64,000 nucleotides of DNA from Xenopus tropicalis (GCF_000004195.4 NC_030678.2:93578904-93642903), one strand, 5' to 3'. Shown: positions 42,986-54,406, counted from the stretch's first letter. Translations and numbers: made by a program. The notes: a model not told the origin generated them from the letters alone.

Positions 42986-43885
42986 ATGAGTGCCCAACTA
43001 ACTTTTCTTTTAAGCACTTCAGTTATTGACATTTTGGCTAGTGCAATTCTGTTCCCATTGTAGTGCCTAGAGGGAGGCCAAAACCATTTAGATCAGTAGA
43101 AAAATGAATATGTACTTTTGATAGGAAGTGGCTACTATGATAAACATAAATAAAAAAGGATTTTAGTAAACGTAGCAATCAGCGAGTTCAAGCAGACTCA
43201 GCGAGAAGAGAACAGAGCTGTGCATCTGGTGAATTGGAGAAAGGGAATGCAATCAGCAACACAAAGGCCCATATGATCAAGAAAATAGCCAACATCCTTT
43301 GTAAAAGAAACACAGTTGTGAAAGCTGCAATTGCATAACACCATGGGAATTAAAGAAGCATTTACTGAGACAGAAGGTCGGAGAAAATGTGGTTGATCAG
43401 CTTTAATTGGTACTACATGTAGGAAATGGTTGTTGTTGTTAAAAGTTAGGGCACTAAATATGGGATAAATGCAATGAATACATTTCATGAATACTTGGAC
43501 TGCATTATCAGTGTTATCACCTAAGCACATGTGGGATATTAATGAGGCATGAACACAGTATCTTGTTACTTTCTTTTTTTATTTCAAAGCCTCGATTACA
43601 ACTTAATAAAGAACTTGGCAGTCAACCATATTAATAAAGAAATAACTAGGGCAAACTAACTAAAAATAAAACCTCTCTGATAATCCTGTTATATTTTTCA
43701 CACTGTGTGGATTCAGGCTTACATCCACAGAGAAAAGATTTCTGTTTATGGCATATATATAGAAAAATCTGGATTTACATATCATACTGTATTGTGGATG
43801 AATCGGTTCACATTTAGAGGCAAGATAGGGAACACTGATGAGCCTATTTCTCTATGCCTGGCAATGTGCCATAATATAACTTTTA
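42986..43885. other. no recognised gene; one 110-codon unassigned frame
   Basis: A minus-strand frame at 43,198-43,530 encodes 110 residues starting MCLGDNTDNAVQVF, with no family that I recognise, no good context and no repeat copy in the window. It may be a decayed repeat. The rest is unique. Confidence 0.35.
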
Positions 43886-45148
43886 GGGCCCGATTCACTA
43901 AAGTGCGATAAAAATTATCGAACGATTTTTTGCGTTAAATAAGTCACGATAATTAGCGCGTGATTCACCACAGTATTATTGCGTGCGTTAAGTCGCCATT
44001 TTCGCATGCGGTATTTTTCGCGCTAGTTTTAACTCATGTGTTAATTTCCACGCTCAAAAGTATACGATCCCATGATTCACTATAACTTGGGCGCGCTAAA
44101 TATCGCATTCGGCTATGCGAAAATTAACACCTACTACAGGCAGGCGAAAAATTATAGAAAAGTACAGTAAATGAGTTTTTGGTAATAAAATATGGACATA
44201 CAGTGTTATTTATTCAAGTATGTGTCTTTTTACTCAATTTTACTAAAGTCTTGGCATGTATGGAATTTCGCTACTAATATACAGTACTATAGCGGTGAAT
44301 ATTTTGTCGCGATAATATACAGTACTATAGCGGTGAATATCTTGTCGCCAAAATATTTAGTCGCGATATTATACAGTACAATAGCGGTAAATCTTTAGTC
44401 GCACAAAATACATTACTAGGTATATTAATTATAGAAAAGTACTGTAAATGAGCTTTTGCCAATAAAATATGGACTTTGCAGTGCTATTTATTCAAGTATA
44501 TGTTTCCCCTAGAGTGACGCAGCCGCCAGTTTGCAGGGAAATGGTCATTTTTAATACAGTAATTTTACGAAAGTATTGGCGTGTATGGCTAACATGGCGT
44601 GCGTTCATTTGCGCGACTATTTATATGCGGCTACAAGTCATGAAATGTTTCGCCAGGCATGGATTTGCAGCGAATTTTTGGACGTGCGGCGAATGTGTTT
44701 CGCAAAACAATCCGCCAATGGCAAAACGCATTAAAAAAATCCCCACGCGAAAATTCCACACACGTCCAAAAATTGACAAAGGCTTCAAATAATAATAGTC
44801 GCAGGCAACAACTTGCGTTAATTAGTACATAGCGTATTTTCTGCCGAGTGTGATAACTCTAGCACTTCTTTTTTTTTCTTACTTATATTTTTATTGGTTT
44901 TTGGGGTTTTTTTTTTTGCAAATAAACATTTATACAGCACCTCTCTAGCACTCTGTGCTCTCCCAGGGCAAAATGTCGACAATTTTATGCTGCCGATTGT
45001 CGCGACAAAAATATCGCATGAAATACCGCGCGTAAAATAGCGCAAGTATGCTTATAGTGAATCGTGGGAAAAGTCGCGAAAATTAAGACGCGATAAAACG
45101 CACACTATAAATAGCGCACGTTTTATCGCACTTTAGTGAATCGGGCCC
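43886..45148. mobile_element. 1.26-kb palindromic composite element, copy 1
   Basis: Ends GGGCCCGATTCACTAAAGTG and CACTTTAGTGAATCGGGCCC are perfect inverted repeats continuing for at least 28 bp. Interior includes a roughly 45-bp tandem array (ATACAGTACTATAGCGGTGAATAT-like, about 44,270-44,400) and, from 44,635, a TAGTGATG-hAT-derived stretch at the same place as in the copy at 61,276. A shared open frame of about 90-107 codons (44,469-44,792) is not convincing as a gene. TA-like flanks (TA left, TC right). Confidence 0.85.
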
Positions 45149-47227
45149 TCTGTGTTCTAAAAAAAATTGTGTGGTTTTGGATTCCTAGACTGAATTGTTA
45201 GTATACTAGTACCAGTTTGTTACACTGATTTAGAGGTTGCATATTTTACAAAATAGTAGAACACAATAATTATAATTAATCAGTAATTTTTCTAAAACGT
45301 ATCTTTTGTCAAAACTTGTAGTCTGCTCCAAAGAGAAGCACTGTTTGGGGTGCTCCAGTGATGTATTATAGGCTGCTGAAGATATGGACCAGCAGTAGAA
45401 GTGAATAAATCTATATACACACAACCTGTCATTATTGACAGGAGTGATTATGTCATCCTGCACACAATGTCCATGTAAACAATTTCCAACATGAAGCCAC
45501 AAAAGCATTCCTAGGCCTTATGTACATGAATTAAATAGTAAATGTTTGTGGTCACTGTAAGTTACTATGGGTGGCATTTATTGCATGGTTTTGGTCCGCA
45601 AATAATTATTTTATTGAGAAATGTGTGCACTGATGGGGCTGGAATATTTAAAAGATGACAGTGTTCTCAACCATAAAGGACTGTTACTGTGTTAAAAGAG
45701 AGGTTTAATAGGAGGAAGCCAATGAGTTAGCAGAGGTAACTGCTGAGGCATTTTAAGGGTGGCGTTTATTCTAGTTATTTATATATTGCACTCTAAATTT
45801 GTTTCTCCTTAAATTATTCTGGGCTGCAGAAGGGTTCACCAATATTTTCAAATGTGCAAGAGTGAGCCAGCATTTTCTTAGTACATAGATATTGGTCAGT
45901 GTATGTCCGGCCAGCATACATCTTCCCAAAATAGTATAAAACCTTGTGATTTTATTGGCATGTGTATGGCCATCTTGACTAAAGCCTAACTGAACCATGA
46001 GATGTATTTGCATGGCTATACAATAAATGGGATTCCCAGTACTTTGCATAAAATGGGGATCTACGCTACTTTTTTTCAATACTGTAAAGACTATTGGAAC
46101 ATGCACTGTTCTATTCTACCCTTTTTTTTGGACATGTGGTAAAAATGTAATGTATTGGTAGCAAAAACTTCTCAGTAGTGAGCCTTTAAGAAGCAAATGA
46201 CAAAGACAGTATGAGTGTTTGGTTATTATGACAGTAATGGAACAATGAATTAAAGTAATAATAGGATTGTAATCTGCACTTTCTAAGGAGAATTGAAGAT
46301 GGTTTAAGTGGGACCCCCAGTGCAGGTTTCTCACTGTGGCCCTTGAGGCATTTGTTACATTACTGATTTCAAAAGACTTACTTATCTTGTGGATGGGCTC
46401 TTGGTGCTCACCTTCTATATTATACTATATTACCCTATATATTCTATATTACCCTATGAAAGCTGCAAGAATATAGCTGCATATGATTACACTCCTAAAA
46501 ATGCCAAGACTTTTTCTTCCCTTGGGAATGCCCTAACCCACAAGATCATTTCTTGTGAAGTCTGCATTTATTATTTAGCCTGAGAAATTTACTTTTCATT
46601 TTTGAAATACCATTGCTATCCACTGCGGTTGGCGAGACTGATAATTCTCTTTCTGTCCTATATGTAATTGCATTGTTTGTTGTGATGTTGCAGAGACATG
46701 CCTACAGTATATTCTACCATGTAACCCACAGCCACTCAAAATCAAGCTATCAATAAAATGTAGCTACCTATGGACAGTGCCTTAGAAAAGCAACCAATAT
46801 GGCCCGGATCACTCATATATAATGCAAATAGATATATAAAAAAAGGAATATTCTGTGCACATAGCAAGTTATGCCCTCATCTCTTACACTCTAGGAAAAA
46901 TAAATCAAAGTGATGCCCTACATTACAGGGGAATGTTGGAAGGCATGTGCTTTCAGTAGTACTCCCCACTGAATCACTGCAGTTCCTGTCTCACAGATGC
47001 TGCTCTGAGTTATTACTCTTAGTGCAATACACTAATTAAGGTGTTTGTAACACTGTAACTAGACATTGTTCTGTAAATGCTCAGTGTCTGCGTACGTAAT
47101 ATTGATCATGGCTTGATAAATTATAGCTACTGTGTATACACTGTGTCTGCTTTCTACAAGGAAAGTCCTCCTTGAAGGATCATTGTATAGAGTAGATAAA
47201 CTTCACAAAATTGGAATTAGCTCAGAC
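45149..47227. other. no recognisable gene or complete transposon
   Basis: About 2 kb of AT-rich unique sequence. A 111-codon minus frame at 45,771-46,106 shows no motif. Confidence 0.45.
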
Positions 47228-48334
47228 TTAAAGGACATGTAAAGCCTATATTTGCCTACAATGTATATCAGTTGGGCACGCCTCCCCCACCCAAATGGTA
47301 TCATTTGTACTGCATATATCTCCTCCATTTGCCAGCACCATCACATTTTTCTAAAACAAATAGCAGCTTTCACCTGGTGGCCATTTTTCCTCATATACAT
47401 AATCAGATACATTTAAATCAGCAAACAGCATACACACACACAGACCCTTATTCAGCATACATTTTGTCAACAATACAGGCTCACACAGGCACAACTGTCT
47501 TTGATAAAAGTTCTGCTTTGCTTGAGCTCAGGAGAGAAAGTTAAGAGAAAAAAATTGAAGCAGACAGCTAGAGCCGAGTTTCTATGGGAACCAGCAATGC
47601 CATGTCTTCACTTGCTGCTAGACTGGAGGGCGTGTTTAGTAAACTGAGCATGCCCACAAGCCAGAAGTCAAAGCAAGTTCCTAAGGGAGGGGGCCGAGTG
47701 AGGAGGAGAAGGAAATCTAAGTGATTAAAGGAGAATGCAAGTCAAAATTTAAAAAGCATACTGCCCAATAGTCCTCTTATTGTTTAGTAAAAACCCCACA
47801 CTTTTGGCTCACCAAATATTTACTCAGTCACACTTACTTCACATTTTCTAGAACAGGCAGCCATCTCTAAAAAGGTATTCTCCCTTCCTTTCCTTCCTTG
47901 CTTCATACTGCATGTGTTTCATTCCCTCCTCCCCCTCCCCTCTGCCAGATCTGCTTCTGATTGGCTGGTGGGCATGTGTAGCTCAGAACAGCAGACAAGA
48001 TCAAGTTACATGCTCAGAGAATAGGAAGGCTGCCGCTGGCACCTACAGGAAGAGAGATTTCAGTGATGTCACTGTAGTCTTCACACTGCTGTAGGCTGCC
48101 AGCACCATATCTCAGAAAAGCAAGCAGGGATCTGGGAATTTAGATATGCAGTAAGTACTTAAAAATAATGCCTTTAGACTTACTTTTAATTTGTATTAAC
48201 CTTTCCTTGTCCTTTAAGGGGATGCTGTAGCCTTACTATTAACCTCTGGACAACCAGAGTGACAGGAATTGAAAGATTTTAAAGAGGCTATTCAGTAATT
48301 ACATTTTTGTGTGTGGGGTTTACATGTCCTTTAA
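47228..48334. mobile_element. TTAAAGGACATGTAAAGCC T2-like MITE, carrying another T2 MITE
   Basis: TTAA at 47,228-47,231 and 48,331-48,334; ends TTAAAGGACATGTAAAGCC and GGTTTACATGTCCTTTAA. Matches the truncated copy at 16,920-17,508. Without the insert it is about 615 bp. Confidence 0.88.
47725..48217. mobile_element. T2 MITE nested in the previous MITE
   Basis: TTAA at 47,725-47,728 and 48,214-48,217; ends TTAAAGGAGAATGCAAG and CCTTTCCTTGTCCTTTAA. Same family, inverse orientation, as 21,137-26,857; unlike that copy it has no retrotransposon and reads ACTTTTGGCTCACCAAATATT across the site. Confidence 0.88.
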
Positions 48335-48488
48335 ACCTAAAGTAAAGTGTTCTTCTATGCCAGAAAATCATCTAACATCAAATTCACATTCATCTTAACT
48401 CTAGTTTCAGATTTTATACACCTCCCTAAGCCAAGATAAAAAAAAACACACAAATCTGTCAGACCAACTTACGGCAATCTGACGTTTA

Positions 48489-50098
48489 CAGTGGCTTGCA
48501 AAAGTATTCGGCCCCCTTGAAGTTTTCCACATTTTGTCACATTACAGCCACAAACATGAATCAATTTTATTGGAATTCCACGTGAAAGACCAATACAAAG
48601 TGGTGTACACGTGAGAAGTGGAAGGAAAATCATACATGATTCCAAACATTTTTTACAAATAAATAACTGCAAAGTGGGGTGTGCGTAATTATTCAGTCCC
48701 CTGAGTCAATACTTTGTAGAACCACCTTTTGCTGCAATTCCAGCTGCCAGTCTTTTAGGGTATGTCTCTACCAGCTTTGCACATCTAGAGACTGAAATCC
48801 TTGCCCATTCTTCTTTGCAAAACAGCTCCAGCTCAGTCAGATTAGATGGACAGCGTTTGTGAACAGCAGTTTTCAGATCTTGCCACAGATTCTCCATTGG
48901 ATTTAGATCTGGACTGTGACTGGGCCATTCTAACACATGGATATGTTTTGTTTTAAACCATTCCATTGTTGCCCTGGCTTTATGTTTAGGGTCGTTGTCC
49001 TGCTGGAAGGTGAACCTCCACCCCAGTCTCAAGTCTTTTGCAGACTCCAAGAGGTTTTCTTCCAAGATTGCCCTGTATTTGGCTCCATCCATCTTCCCAT
49101 CAACTCTGACCAGCTTCTCTGTACCTGCTGAAGAGAAGCCCCCCCAGAGCATGATGCTGCCACCACCATATGTGACAGTGGGGATGGTGTGTTCAGAGTG
49201 ATGTGCAGTGTTAGTTTTCCGCCACACATAGCGTTTTGCATTTTGGCCAAAAAGTTCCATTTTGGTCTCATCTGACCAGAGCACCTTCTTCCACATGTTT
49301 GCTGTGTCCCCCACATGGCTTGTGGCAAACTGCAAACGGGACTTCTTATGGTTTTCTGTTAACAATGGCTTTCTTCTTGCCACTCTTCCATAAAGGCCAA
49401 CTTTGTGCAGTGCACAACTAATAGTTGTCCTATGGACAGATTCCCCCACCTGAGCTATAGATCTCTGCAGCTCGTCCAGAGTCACCATGGGCCTCTTGGC
49501 TGCATTTCTGATCAGCGCTCTCCTTGTTCGGCCTGTGAGTTTAGGTGGACGGCCTTGTCTTGGTAGGTTTACAGTTGTGCCATACTCCTTCCATTTCTGA
49601 ATGATCGGTGGAACAGTGCTCCGTGGGATGTTCAAGGCTTTGGAAATCTTTTTGTAGCCTAAGCCTGCTTTAAATTTCTCAATAACTTTATCCCTGACCT
49701 GTCTGGTGTGTTCTTTGGGCTTCATGGTGTTGTTGCTCACAATATCCTCTTAGACAACTTGAGGCCGTCACAGAGCAGCTGTTTGTACTATTTGTACTGA
49801 CATTAGATTACACACAGGTGCTCTCTATTTAGTCATTAGCACTCATCAGGCAATGTCTATGGGCAACTGACTGCACTCAGACCAAAGGGGGCTGAATAAT
49901 TACGCACACCCCACTTTGCAGTTATTTAATTGTAAAAAATGTTTGATTCATGTATGATTTTTGTTCCACTTCTCACGTGTACACCACTTTGTATTGGTCT
50001 TTCACGTGGAATTCCAATAAAATCGATTCATGTTTGTGGCTGTAATGTGACAAAATGTGGAAAACTTCAAGGGGGCCGAATACTTTTGCAAGCCACTG
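48489..50098 (-). mobile_element. Tc1-like transposon, structurally complete
   Basis: Ends CAGTGGCTTGCAAAAGTATT and AATACTTTTGCAAGCCACTG between TA duplicates (48,487-48,488 and 50,099-50,100). Inverted repeats of about 210 bp run on both sides, with a second inner motif (GTGTGCGTAATTATTCAG). This is the IR/DR architecture of many vertebrate Tc1 elements. Total 1,610 bp with one uninterrupted transposase gene. Confidence 0.95.
48706..49740 (-). CDS. Tc1-like DD34E transposase, full-length open frame
   Basis: 344 residues, the normal size for the family, with no internal stop. The N-terminal paired-like DNA-binding part (about 10-115) has two helix-turn-helix regions separated by a basic RQGRPPKLTGRTRR segment that may act as AT-hook/GRPR and nuclear-localisation signal. 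The catalytic core has D157 (WSDETK), D248 (QQDNDPKH) and E283 (NPMENLW), spaced exactly as DD34E, and the glycine box YGGGSIMLWGGF. It would bind the inner and outer repeat motifs and cut at TA. The ATG at 49,740 follows the long inverted repeat by about 150 bp and is followed after 16 bases by a second in-frame ATG. Whether it is active cannot be judged from sequence alone. Confidence 0.94.
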   Translation of the reverse strand: MSNNTMKPKEHTRQVRDKVIEKFKAGLGYKKISKALNIPRSTVPPIIQKWKEYGTTVNLPRQGRPPKLTGRTRRALIRNAAKRPMVTLDELQRSIAQVGESVHRTTISCALHKVGLYGRVARRKPLLTENHKKSRLQFATSHVGDTANMWKKVLWSDETKMELFGQNAKRYVWRKTNTAHHSEHTIPTVTYGGGSIMLWGGFSSAGTEKLVRVDGKMDGAKYRAILEENLLESAKDLRLGWRFTFQQDNDPKHKARATMEWFKTKHIHVLEWPSHSPDLNPMENLWQDLKTAVHKRCPSNLTELELFCKEEWARISVSRCAKLVETYPKRLAAGIAAKGGSTKY

Positions 50099-50150
50099 TA
50101 AACGTTAGATTGCCGTAAGTTGGTCTGACAGATTTGTGTGTTTTTTTTTA

Positions 50151-51483
50151 AAGGGTACTTTCAACCTAGAAATGTAGAGCCTAGCATGACAATTTAATGC
50201 TAATGCATAATTTTTGTACTCCAATTTTTGTATATATTTCCGAATAACCCAGATAAGCTCAAATCACTTCTGCCTGTATTTGATTAAAACTTCTAGTACC
50301 TGCATTCAGTTTACATCTACATAATTCATTTCGTTCTTTTAATTATTTAAGGGCAGAAATTTAGAGCCACGCATTGATCGATAACAGTAGACTTGTAAAA
50401 GAAAATTAAAGCCTTGTCATAGATAAATTGACAGTTAAACTGAAGGCCATGTAATTAGTAGAATCCTATAAATCACTGCAATCCATACACTATACCTGAG
50501 AAAAGTAAAAACAACATGTAAAGTACATACATTGGATCTATAATATATAGAAGAATGCAATGTAAGAATGGATAAATGATATGTAGCAATAATAAGTGAT
50601 GGAATGTTGTGCATAGCTTGTATATACAGAATTGTAGTTTTACAGAACTATGGGTATGTATGAAGGAAACAATTCAGAAGTGTTTCTCTTCTTTTTGCTA
50701 TTGCATATTTATGGGGGCATTTAATAAAAAAAATTCTGCTCCATAATTTTGGTTTTGTACTTATTTGATTTAAAGGTTTTGCAAACCTGTAGTGCTTCAT
50801 CTATAGCAGTAAAAAGATTGTATGTTTTACAAATGGCACATTGCAAAGTTAGCACTTTGAAAAACAGTTGTATTTTTGTGTTGGACTGCTGATGTAAGCT
50901 GTCTTTTCATTCCGAGCTGTGTTCCCACAGCAAAACCGCCTTTATTTTTCATATATCGCTGCTGGTTGAATAACATTTTTCTTTAAGAGACTTTTTGCTG
51001 TCCTGGCATTTACTCTGTGTGAACGTGCCATAGCAGCTTTAAAAAAAATGGGCTATGCACAGTGGATACTGTCTAATAAAGAAAATGTTTTTGTCAAAAG
51101 CAAATCTTTGTACTTATTTGTGCAAAAAAATGCTTTTGTTGGTAACTTTTTAACTAGATTTCCTCATTACATGTTTACACATGCAATGGGCTTTATTACT
51201 TTGGGCTTTATCCTTTATTACTGAAATGATCGTGCCAATTTATGCAATATGATCTTTAGAAGCAGAACTAGACACTCACAAGCACATTGGCAAAATCTGC
51301 AGCCAGGCTGCCCTGCAACCACACTTCTTTCATGCCAAAACTACTTGCTGCCCCCTATCAATATTGTCCTTGGTGTCGCGGATTTGCACCCCTTGCCCCC
51401 TTTAAACCTGGTAGTTACACTAGTGTTAAACTAATACAATTTCAGGGTGCCCTGAGGGCAGGTCACATGCCTTTTTCTATGAT
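50151..51483. other. no recognisable gene
   Basis: Starts with a TTAAAGGGTACTTTCAACC-like T2 end that I could not pair. Remaining 1.2 kb is unique AT-rich sequence. Confidence 0.45.
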
Positions 51484-51556
51484 TTATTATTATTTATATT
51501 ATTCTTTATCTAGTGCCGCCATATTCCACAGTCCACCTAGAGTTACAAATAATGTA
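51484..51556 (+). repeat. fragment of the SINE/LINE-tail-like repeat
   Basis: ATTATTATTTATATTATTC...CGCCATATTCCACAG...GAGTTACAAATAATG is a degraded version of the ATTTATATAGCGCC...TATTCCGCAGCGC repeat. Confidence 0.5.
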
Positions 51557-51828
51557 TTTTTTCGTTAACCTCTTCATCTAGACATTTATTGGCTAGCCAT
51601 CGGTTGGCCACAATTCTGCGATGAAGGCAAATCACAGCAGTCCAAATGCCCCACATTCATATACTCTGATATGGTAAAAAAAAAAGGCTAATGTCACAAT
51701 GTCACTTGTCATCTGTGTGAACTTAGAGTTACCCAGCTAGAATAAAAGTTGATACAGGTATGGGACCTGTTATCCAGAATGCTCAGGACCTAGATAAAGG
51801 CTCTTTCTATAATTTGGCTCTCCATAAC

Positions 51829-52682
51829 TTAAAGGAACAGTAACACCAACAAATGAAAATGTATAAAAGTAATTACAATATCATTTACCATTGCCCTGCA
51901 CAGGTGCAACTGGTGTGTTTGCCTCAGAAATACTACTATAGTTTATATAAATACCCTGCTGTTTAGCCATGGGGGCAGCTATTCAAAGGAGAAAAGGCAC
52001 AGGTGACATAGCGGATACCAGATAAAACACCATTGTATTCTACAGAGCTTATCTGTTATCTAATATGGACCTGTGTCTTTTTTCCTTTTTTTCCGGCTTG
52101 AATGGCTGCCCCCATGGCTACACAGCAGCTTATTTATATAAACTACAGCAGTGTTTCTGTAGCAAACACACAACTTTAACCAGTGCAGGGCAACAGTACA
52201 TTATATTTTAAATACTTTAAAGGTGATATTTTATATAAAGTTCATATTCCGTTATAATATTCATCCTCCCTCAAAATGTGAAATGATGCAGAAAGAAAGA
52301 TGTTTTGAAAGCATTTTACCTCCTAAAACTGTCATTATATGAAAGCTGCATATACAACCTCACCGATCAGAAGCCAGAGTGAAATTAAAGATGGGAGTGA
52401 CGCATATTCACTGCTCTTTAAGTAGCTCTGCTCTGTTACTGAAGTCTATGAGGGCCGGCGGCTCTGAGCCACATACTGAAGAGTCTAAACTGGAAGCTTG
52501 CAAAAGGGCTGGGTAGAGCACAGTTTTCAAGCAGTTATGGACATATTTGAACCCAAAGGTATTAAAATAAAAGCACTTACTTCTATTTTACATTATTTGA
52601 CATGGTTTAGTGCATTGTAAAAATTTATGGTATATATCCCCTTTAAAAAAACTTTCCTTTTTTGGTGTTACTGTTCTTTTAA
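51829..52682. mobile_element. T2 MITE, middle level
   Basis: TTAA at 51,829-51,832 and 52,679-52,682; ends TTAAAGGAACAGTAACACCA and TTGGTGTTACTGTTCTTTTAA. Internal GGGGCAGC...GCTGCCCCCATGG pairing. Confidence 0.88.
52217..52646. mobile_element. T2-like MITE, inner level
   Basis: TTAA at 52,217-52,220 and 52,643-52,646; ends TTAAAGGTGATATTTTAT and GGTATATATCCCCTTTAA. The interior is non-coding, with a short GGGCCGGCGGCTC patch. Confidence 0.8.
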
Positions 52683-53007
52683 GTTTATTAACAAATCTTT
52701 TAAACATTAAATACATCCATTAGAATTGTTTTGCCTACAATAAGGATTAATTATATCTTACTTTCGATTAAGTATGAGGTACTGTTTTATTACTTCAGAG
52801 AAAAGGGAATCAATTTAAAAAATTGAATTGTTTGATTAAAATGGAGTCTGTGGGAAATTACCTTCCTGTACTTCAACCTTTCTGGATAAAGGGTTTCCGG
52901 GTAACAGATTCCATATCTGTGTTTACCTTTTCTTTGGCCCTATACTTTATCTAGATGTCAGGCCCTGTAACTTTTTTAAACTATAAATTAGCTTCTTAGA
53001 GAGCTAT

Positions 53008-53066
53008 ATATACAGCGCTGCGGAATATGTTGGCGCTTTATAAATAAATGTTAATGTTAATGTAAT
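53008..53066 (-). repeat. tail of the SINE/LINE-like repeat
   Basis: TACAGCGCTGCGGAATATGT followed by TGGCGCTTTATAAATAAATG is the inverse of the block at 51,484 and 41,418, running into short AATGTT repeats. Confidence 0.6.
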
Positions 53067-53402
53067 ATATTAATGGACTTATGTGCTGGTGGGAGCTACT
53101 GAAAATGGAGATGTTTCTGCTATACATTTAGGCTGCTTTTTTGAGTCACGTCTAGTTGTTTTAAACACAACCATAAATTTATATGGTGGGCCCTACATAC
53201 ATCCACACTTGCAGGTACAGCAGACCATTGTACCTAAGCAGATACAGTTGGAACCCCACATTTAGGCATACTTCACTCCTTCTATCCTGCTTTCCTCCAT
53301 CTGCTTTAGTAGTAGGACACAAGCCATGCAATGCCTGGTTAAATCTATGTTGAATAATTTCTTTGTTAAATAGTATGTGAGTGCTTTCAAGTAACTACTT
53401 AT

Positions 53403-53745
53403 GGGTTGATTTATATTTTTTCATACTGCGCATCTTTTCTGTGACTTTTTCGTATATTTGCGCAACTTTTTCATACTTTGCGACAAAATCGTATTGTTGC
53501 GCCGAGTACGAAAGTTTCAGATTCATTCAAGCTTCGGTATCGTGACTTTCCTTGGGCCAGGTTGGACTGCCATTGAGTCCTATGGGAGGCTTCCAAAATC
53601 ATGCACACAAGGTTCAAAGTCAGAAAGGTATTCCCGCCGTTTCCGACCGTTCGGATACGAAAATTTTGTGACTTTCGGATCGCCAATACGATATTATCGT
53701 GACTAATCAGAATTTTTCAATGAATTTTTGAATGAATGTGCCCCT
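53403..53745. mobile_element. relative of the 7,361 foldback MITE
   Basis: Shares CGCCGAGTACGAAAGTTTC, CCATTGAGTCCTATGGGAGG and GACTTTTTCGTA-type modules with 7,361-7,928. The ends (GGGTTGATTTATAT and GAATGTGCCCC) are poorly matched, so degraded. Confidence 0.72.
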
Positions 53746-54190
53746 TAGTGTACTGTATCACAAAATTAGGCAAGTTTCAGGCTTTCACACTATCATAAAT
53801 ATATTTTGACCATTACACATTATGTACTGTACTGTTAAGGTCAGTATAGCATTCATAAAAAACACATCAGCTTTGCAGATCCTTGTCAGTGTAACAAGTG
53901 AGGGTAATTAAACTGTAAAGGATACTTTTTCACTGGCAAAGAAAGTGTAGTATAAAATATAGACACACTGGCTAAGTAAACAGGCTTTTTTTAGCAATAC
54001 AGTAAATAACACCTTTTCTCTAGGGATATGTAGCAAGTATATTTCTGTCCAAGCAAGGTATTTATGGTTTACTTTGTAAGTTCCTGCACACTGTTAAGAG
54101 CACTTACAGTAAAGGTAATCTTAGTTACCTTGAATCAGGTGGCATGCTGTGCAGATAAAGCCATAGCATAGCCATAGTCCAGTGGATTTA

Positions 54191-54403
54191 AGCTGGCCAT
54201 ACACGCACCGATGATATCGTTTCGTGCCATATTCGGTGAGTGTATGGCAAGTTGGTGAGCCTGAGCAAAATCTACTTTCAGGGCTAAATCAGCAGAAGGA
54301 GGTAGAAATCCAAATCTGACGATTCAGCCCTGAATGTCTGTGGAGGGTGGGAACAATCGATGGTCGCACAAAAGATAGAAAATCGCCACGTGTGTGGCCA
54401 CCT
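54191..54403. mobile_element. AGCTGGCCATACACG PIF/Harbinger-like MITE
   Basis: Ends AGCTGGCCATACACG and CGTGTGTGGCCACCT, flanked by TTA on both sides (54,188-54,190 and 54,404-54,406). Internal CAGGGCTAAATCAGCAG / CGATTCAGCCCTG pairing as in 13,234-13,575. Confidence 0.85.
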
Positions 54404-54406
54404 TTA

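Larger units (their letters stand above)
48437..50150. repeat. 50-bp inverted arms with a Tc1 element at the centre
   Basis: The 50 bases left of the target TA (48,437-48,486) and the 50 bases right of the other TA (50,101-50,150) are inverted complements with a single mismatch, including nine A facing nine T and the CAATCTGACGTT / AACGTTAGATTG inner ends. Closing the gap would give a 102-bp palindrome centred on TA. Confidence 0.92.
51754..52920. mobile_element. ACAGGTATGG-family repeat, outer level of a triple nest
   Basis: Left end ACAGGTATGGGACCTGTTAT, right end inverted GGGTAACAGATTCCATATCTGT. Host parts occupy 51,754-51,828 and 52,683-52,920 and match 34,528-34,792 (for example TACTGTTTTATTAC and AGGATTAATTATATCTTA). 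Confidence 0.82.

Noticed and set aside
43198..43530. 110-codon minus-strand frame
   Set aside because: No recognisable family, no second exon or start context, and chance frames of this size are expected in 64 kb. Kept only as a note in the gap entry.
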